DNA from: Gammaproteobacteria bacterium
GTDB lineage: Bacteria; Gemmatimonadota; Gemmatimonadetes; Longimicrobiales; Gaopeijiaceae
Direction: 5' to 3'
Assembly: GCA_009843625.1 (NCBI GenBank)
Contig: VYDD01000378.1
Location: 1-8,709, forward strand
Length of the DNA: 8,709 bases
Part shown: positions 7,439 to 8,709 of the stretch, one piece after another
How positions within the stretch are numbered: position 1 is the stretch's first letter
Layout of the letters: every line of letters begins with the position of its first letter
Translations under genes and position numbers: made by a program
The notes under the pieces: model-generated
Told to the model about the DNA's origin: nothing
What the model saw: only the letters and a program-made list of their open reading frames with translations
The model's database searches: none

Positions 7439-7464
7439 ATTCGGGTTGTATCCAGACCTGTTCC
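7439..7464 (-). promoter_or_regulatory. Candidate ECF-type autoregulatory promoter
   Basis: On the minus strand GGAAC (7464-7460) matches the core -35 element of many ECF promoters. After 16 bases comes CGAAT (7443-7439), which partly resembles ECF -10 elements such as CGTA or CGTC. Transcription would begin near 7432, leaving a leader of about 50 bases before the sigma start at 7380. Autoregulation is common for ECF operons. The -10 match is imperfect. Confidence 0.33.
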
Positions 7465-7495
7465 GGCGTCCCGAACTACGTCTGTTGGATGAGTT

Positions 7496-7530
7496 GCGGC
7501 GCCAGTTGGTTGCCTGTAACCTTGCGCCGC
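7496..7530. repeat. Imperfect inverted repeat in the divergent intergenic region
   Basis: Outer arms GCGGCGC (7496-7502) and GCGCCGC (7524-7530) are perfect complements. Inside them GGTT (7508-7511) pairs with AACC (7518-7521) around a six-base loop, with an internal loop of five and two bases between the two stems. It ends 38 bases before the thrC ATG and lacks a T-tract. It could be an operator or an mRNA leader hairpin. Confidence 0.5.
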
Positions 7531-7568
7531 ATCTTCAACAAGCCTAAAGCCCTGGAAAAGCCACGCCA

Positions 7569-8709
7569 ATGAACGCGATTCCGTGGAAGGCGCGCGGCGC
7601 CACCCATCTGGAGTGCACCTGGACAGGCGAGATCTTCGACAGCGAGCAGCTGATGGGGCTCTCGCCCGCCGGAAGACCGCTGTTCGCCCGCTACGACCTG
7701 GACACCATCCGGCGCCACTTCCGTCCGGGCGATCTGGAGGGCCGGCGACCCGATCTCTGGCGCTACGAGGAGGTGCTGCCGGTACGGGTTCCCGAATGCC
7801 GCCTGTCCCTTGGGGAGGGCTGGACGCCGCTCACGGACGCGCCGCGGCTCGCGAGGCGCTACGGCATGCGGCGCCTCTGGGTGAAGAACGAAGGCATGAA
7901 CCCCACGGGCAGCTTCAAGGACCGCGGGCTGTGCCTGGCCGTATCGCGCGCGAAGGAGTTGGGGGCGAAGGAGTTGGCGATTCCCACGGCGGGCAACGCG
8001 GGCAGTGCTGCCGCCGCCTACGGGGCCGCGGGAGGACTGCCGGTTCACATCGTCGCGCCCAACGACACCCCGGCCACCATCGTGGAGGAGATCCAGGGAC
8101 TGGGCGCCGACCTGGTGCTGATGGACGGCCTCATCACCGACTGCGGCCGGGTCGTGCGCGAGGGGGCGGACTACATGGGGTGGTGGGATCTCTCCACTCT
8201 CAAGGAGCCCTACCGCGTGGAGGGCAAGAAGACGATGGGGTACGAGCTTTTCGAACAACTCGAGTTCCGGCTCCCCGACGCCGTGATCTACCCGACGGGC
8301 GGGGGCACGGGCCTCATCGGCATGTGGAAGGCGTTCGACGAGATGGAGCAGATGGGCTGGATCGGGAGCGAGCGCCCGAAGATGTTCTCGGTTCAGCCGA
8401 CCGGATGCGCGCCGGTGGTGCGCGCCTGGCAGGACGGCACCGAGGCCGCCCAGTTCTGGGACGACGCCGAAACCTATGCGGCCGGGTTGCGGGTCCCGGC
8501 GGCGGTGGGCGACTTCCTCATGCTGCGCGCGATCAGGGAGTCCGGGGGTGGCGCGGTCGCGATCGAGGACGCGGCGATGGCCGAGGCGGTGCGCGCGATG
8601 GGCGAGTGCACCGGCATCTTCGCGTGCCCGGAGGGAGGGGCGGTGCTGGCGGCCATGCCGGAGTTGAAGGAGATGGGGCTGCTCGCAGATGACGACGAGA
8701 CGGTGCTCT
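7569..8709 (+). CDS. thrC: Threonine synthase, 3' end beyond the window
   Basis: The first 380 codons of a PLP-dependent fold-type II enzyme are present, and the frame is still open at the window edge. Threonine synthase converts O-phosphohomoserine and water to threonine and phosphate, the last step of threonine synthesis, in the cytoplasm. Key features: the substrate loop LGEGWTPL (81-88), the PLP Schiff-base lysine K117 in NPTGSFKDRG, the cofactor-contacting TAGNAGSA (140-147) and the phosphate-binding YPTGGGTGLIG (241-251). FACPEGGAVLAAM near the end also fits. The N-terminus resembles the zinc-ribbon-like segment of bacterial homologues but keeps only one of four expected Cys (C16). ATG 7569 is the first start after an in-frame TAA at 7545; GGAAAAG at 7554-7560 is a weak ribosome binding site. 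Other fold-type II enzymes such as threonine dehydratase are less likely, given the N-terminal segment HLECTWTGE and the SFKDRG motif. Confidence 0.93.
   Translation, partial: MNAIPWKARGATHLECTWTGEIFDSEQLMGLSPAGRPLFARYDLDTIRRHFRPGDLEGRRPDLWRYEEVLPVRVPECRLSLGEGWTPLTDAPRLARRYGMRRLWVKNEGMNPTGSFKDRGLCLAVSRAKELGAKELAIPTAGNAGSAAAAYGAAGGLPVHIVAPNDTPATIVEEIQGLGADLVLMDGLITDCGRVVREGADYMGWWDLSTLKEPYRVEGKKTMGYELFEQLEFRLPDAVIYPTGGGTGLIGMWKAFDEMEQMGWIGSERPKMFSVQPTGCAPVVRAWQDGTEAAQFWDDAETYAAGLRVPAAVGDFLMLRAIRESGGGAVAIEDAAMAEAVRAMGECTGIFACPEGGAVLAAMPELKEMGLLADDDETVL

Larger units (their letters stand above)
7381..7568. promoter_or_regulatory. Divergent intergenic region between the sigma operon and thrC
   Basis: These 188 bases separate two divergently transcribed starts and should contain both promoters. 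I see a candidate ECF-type promoter and an inverted repeat (listed separately), and three AAGCC repeats at 7540-7544, 7547-7551 and 7558-7562 just before thrC. I found no convincing sigma-70 promoter for either gene. On the plus strand TTGCGG (7495-7500) and TAACCT (7517-7522), 16 bases apart, are only weak matches to -35 and -10 elements. Confidence 0.6.

Noticed and set aside
7381..7569. Longer sigma factor starting at ATG 7440 or 7569
   Set aside because: The added residues do not resemble ECF N-termini, and neither start has a ribosome binding site at proper spacing. The longest form would also run through the inverted repeat and overlap the thrC start.
7583..8692. Plus-strand open frame of 369 codons overlapping thrC in another frame
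   Set aside because: The frame beginning at ATG 7569 encodes threonine synthase with all PLP motifs and runs to the window edge. The other frame is Gly/Arg-rich noise.

Overview
The window is GC-rich, densely coded chromosomal DNA from a Gram-negative (diderm) bacterium: it encodes an outer-membrane TolC-family channel, a lipobox-bearing periplasmic adaptor and several exported proteins. The style of the ECF sigma factor, the anti-sigma factor C-terminal domain and the Met/Gly-rich adaptor reminds me of Gemmatimonadota or a related high-GC phylum. That is an impression from family resemblance, not a search result.

Region 1 (1-5012, + strand) is a four-gene operon for a MacAB-TolC-type tripartite ABC efflux pump: an outer-membrane channel (55-1359), a MacB/LolD-class ATPase whose GTG start overlaps the channel stop codon (1356-2066), a lipoprotein adaptor of the HlyD/MacA family (2111-3772) and an FtsX/MacB-type permease (3792-5012). 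The ATPase and permease, fused in E. coli MacB, are separate proteins here. The adaptor carries a roughly 165-residue Met/Gly-rich insertion. The 54 bases before the channel gene are a G-run-rich tandem repeat, and a compact GCGAAGC-type hairpin sits between the ATPase and adaptor genes.

Region 2 (5035-7380, - strand) converges on region 1 with a 22-base gap. Read on its own strand it is a tightly packed three-gene operon: an ECF sigma factor (start at 7380), an overlapping membrane-anchored zinc-binding anti-sigma factor (start at 6832), and, one base after the anti-sigma stop, an exported protein with two PDZ domains and no protease domain (start at 6126). I infer an envelope-sensing module in which the PDZ protein may act as a periplasmic sensor or modulator. 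A candidate ECF-type autoregulatory promoter lies at 7439-7464.

Region 3 (7381-7568) is a divergent intergenic region with an imperfect 35-base inverted repeat. Region 4 (7569 to the window edge, + strand) is the first 380 codons of threonine synthase, cut off by the window end.

The pump genes appear to be co-transcribed and translationally coupled, and so do the three sigma-operon genes. Whether the sigma module controls the neighbouring pump cannot be decided, because the pump promoter lies upstream of the window. I saw no tRNA, rRNA, CRISPR array, insertion sequence or attachment site.
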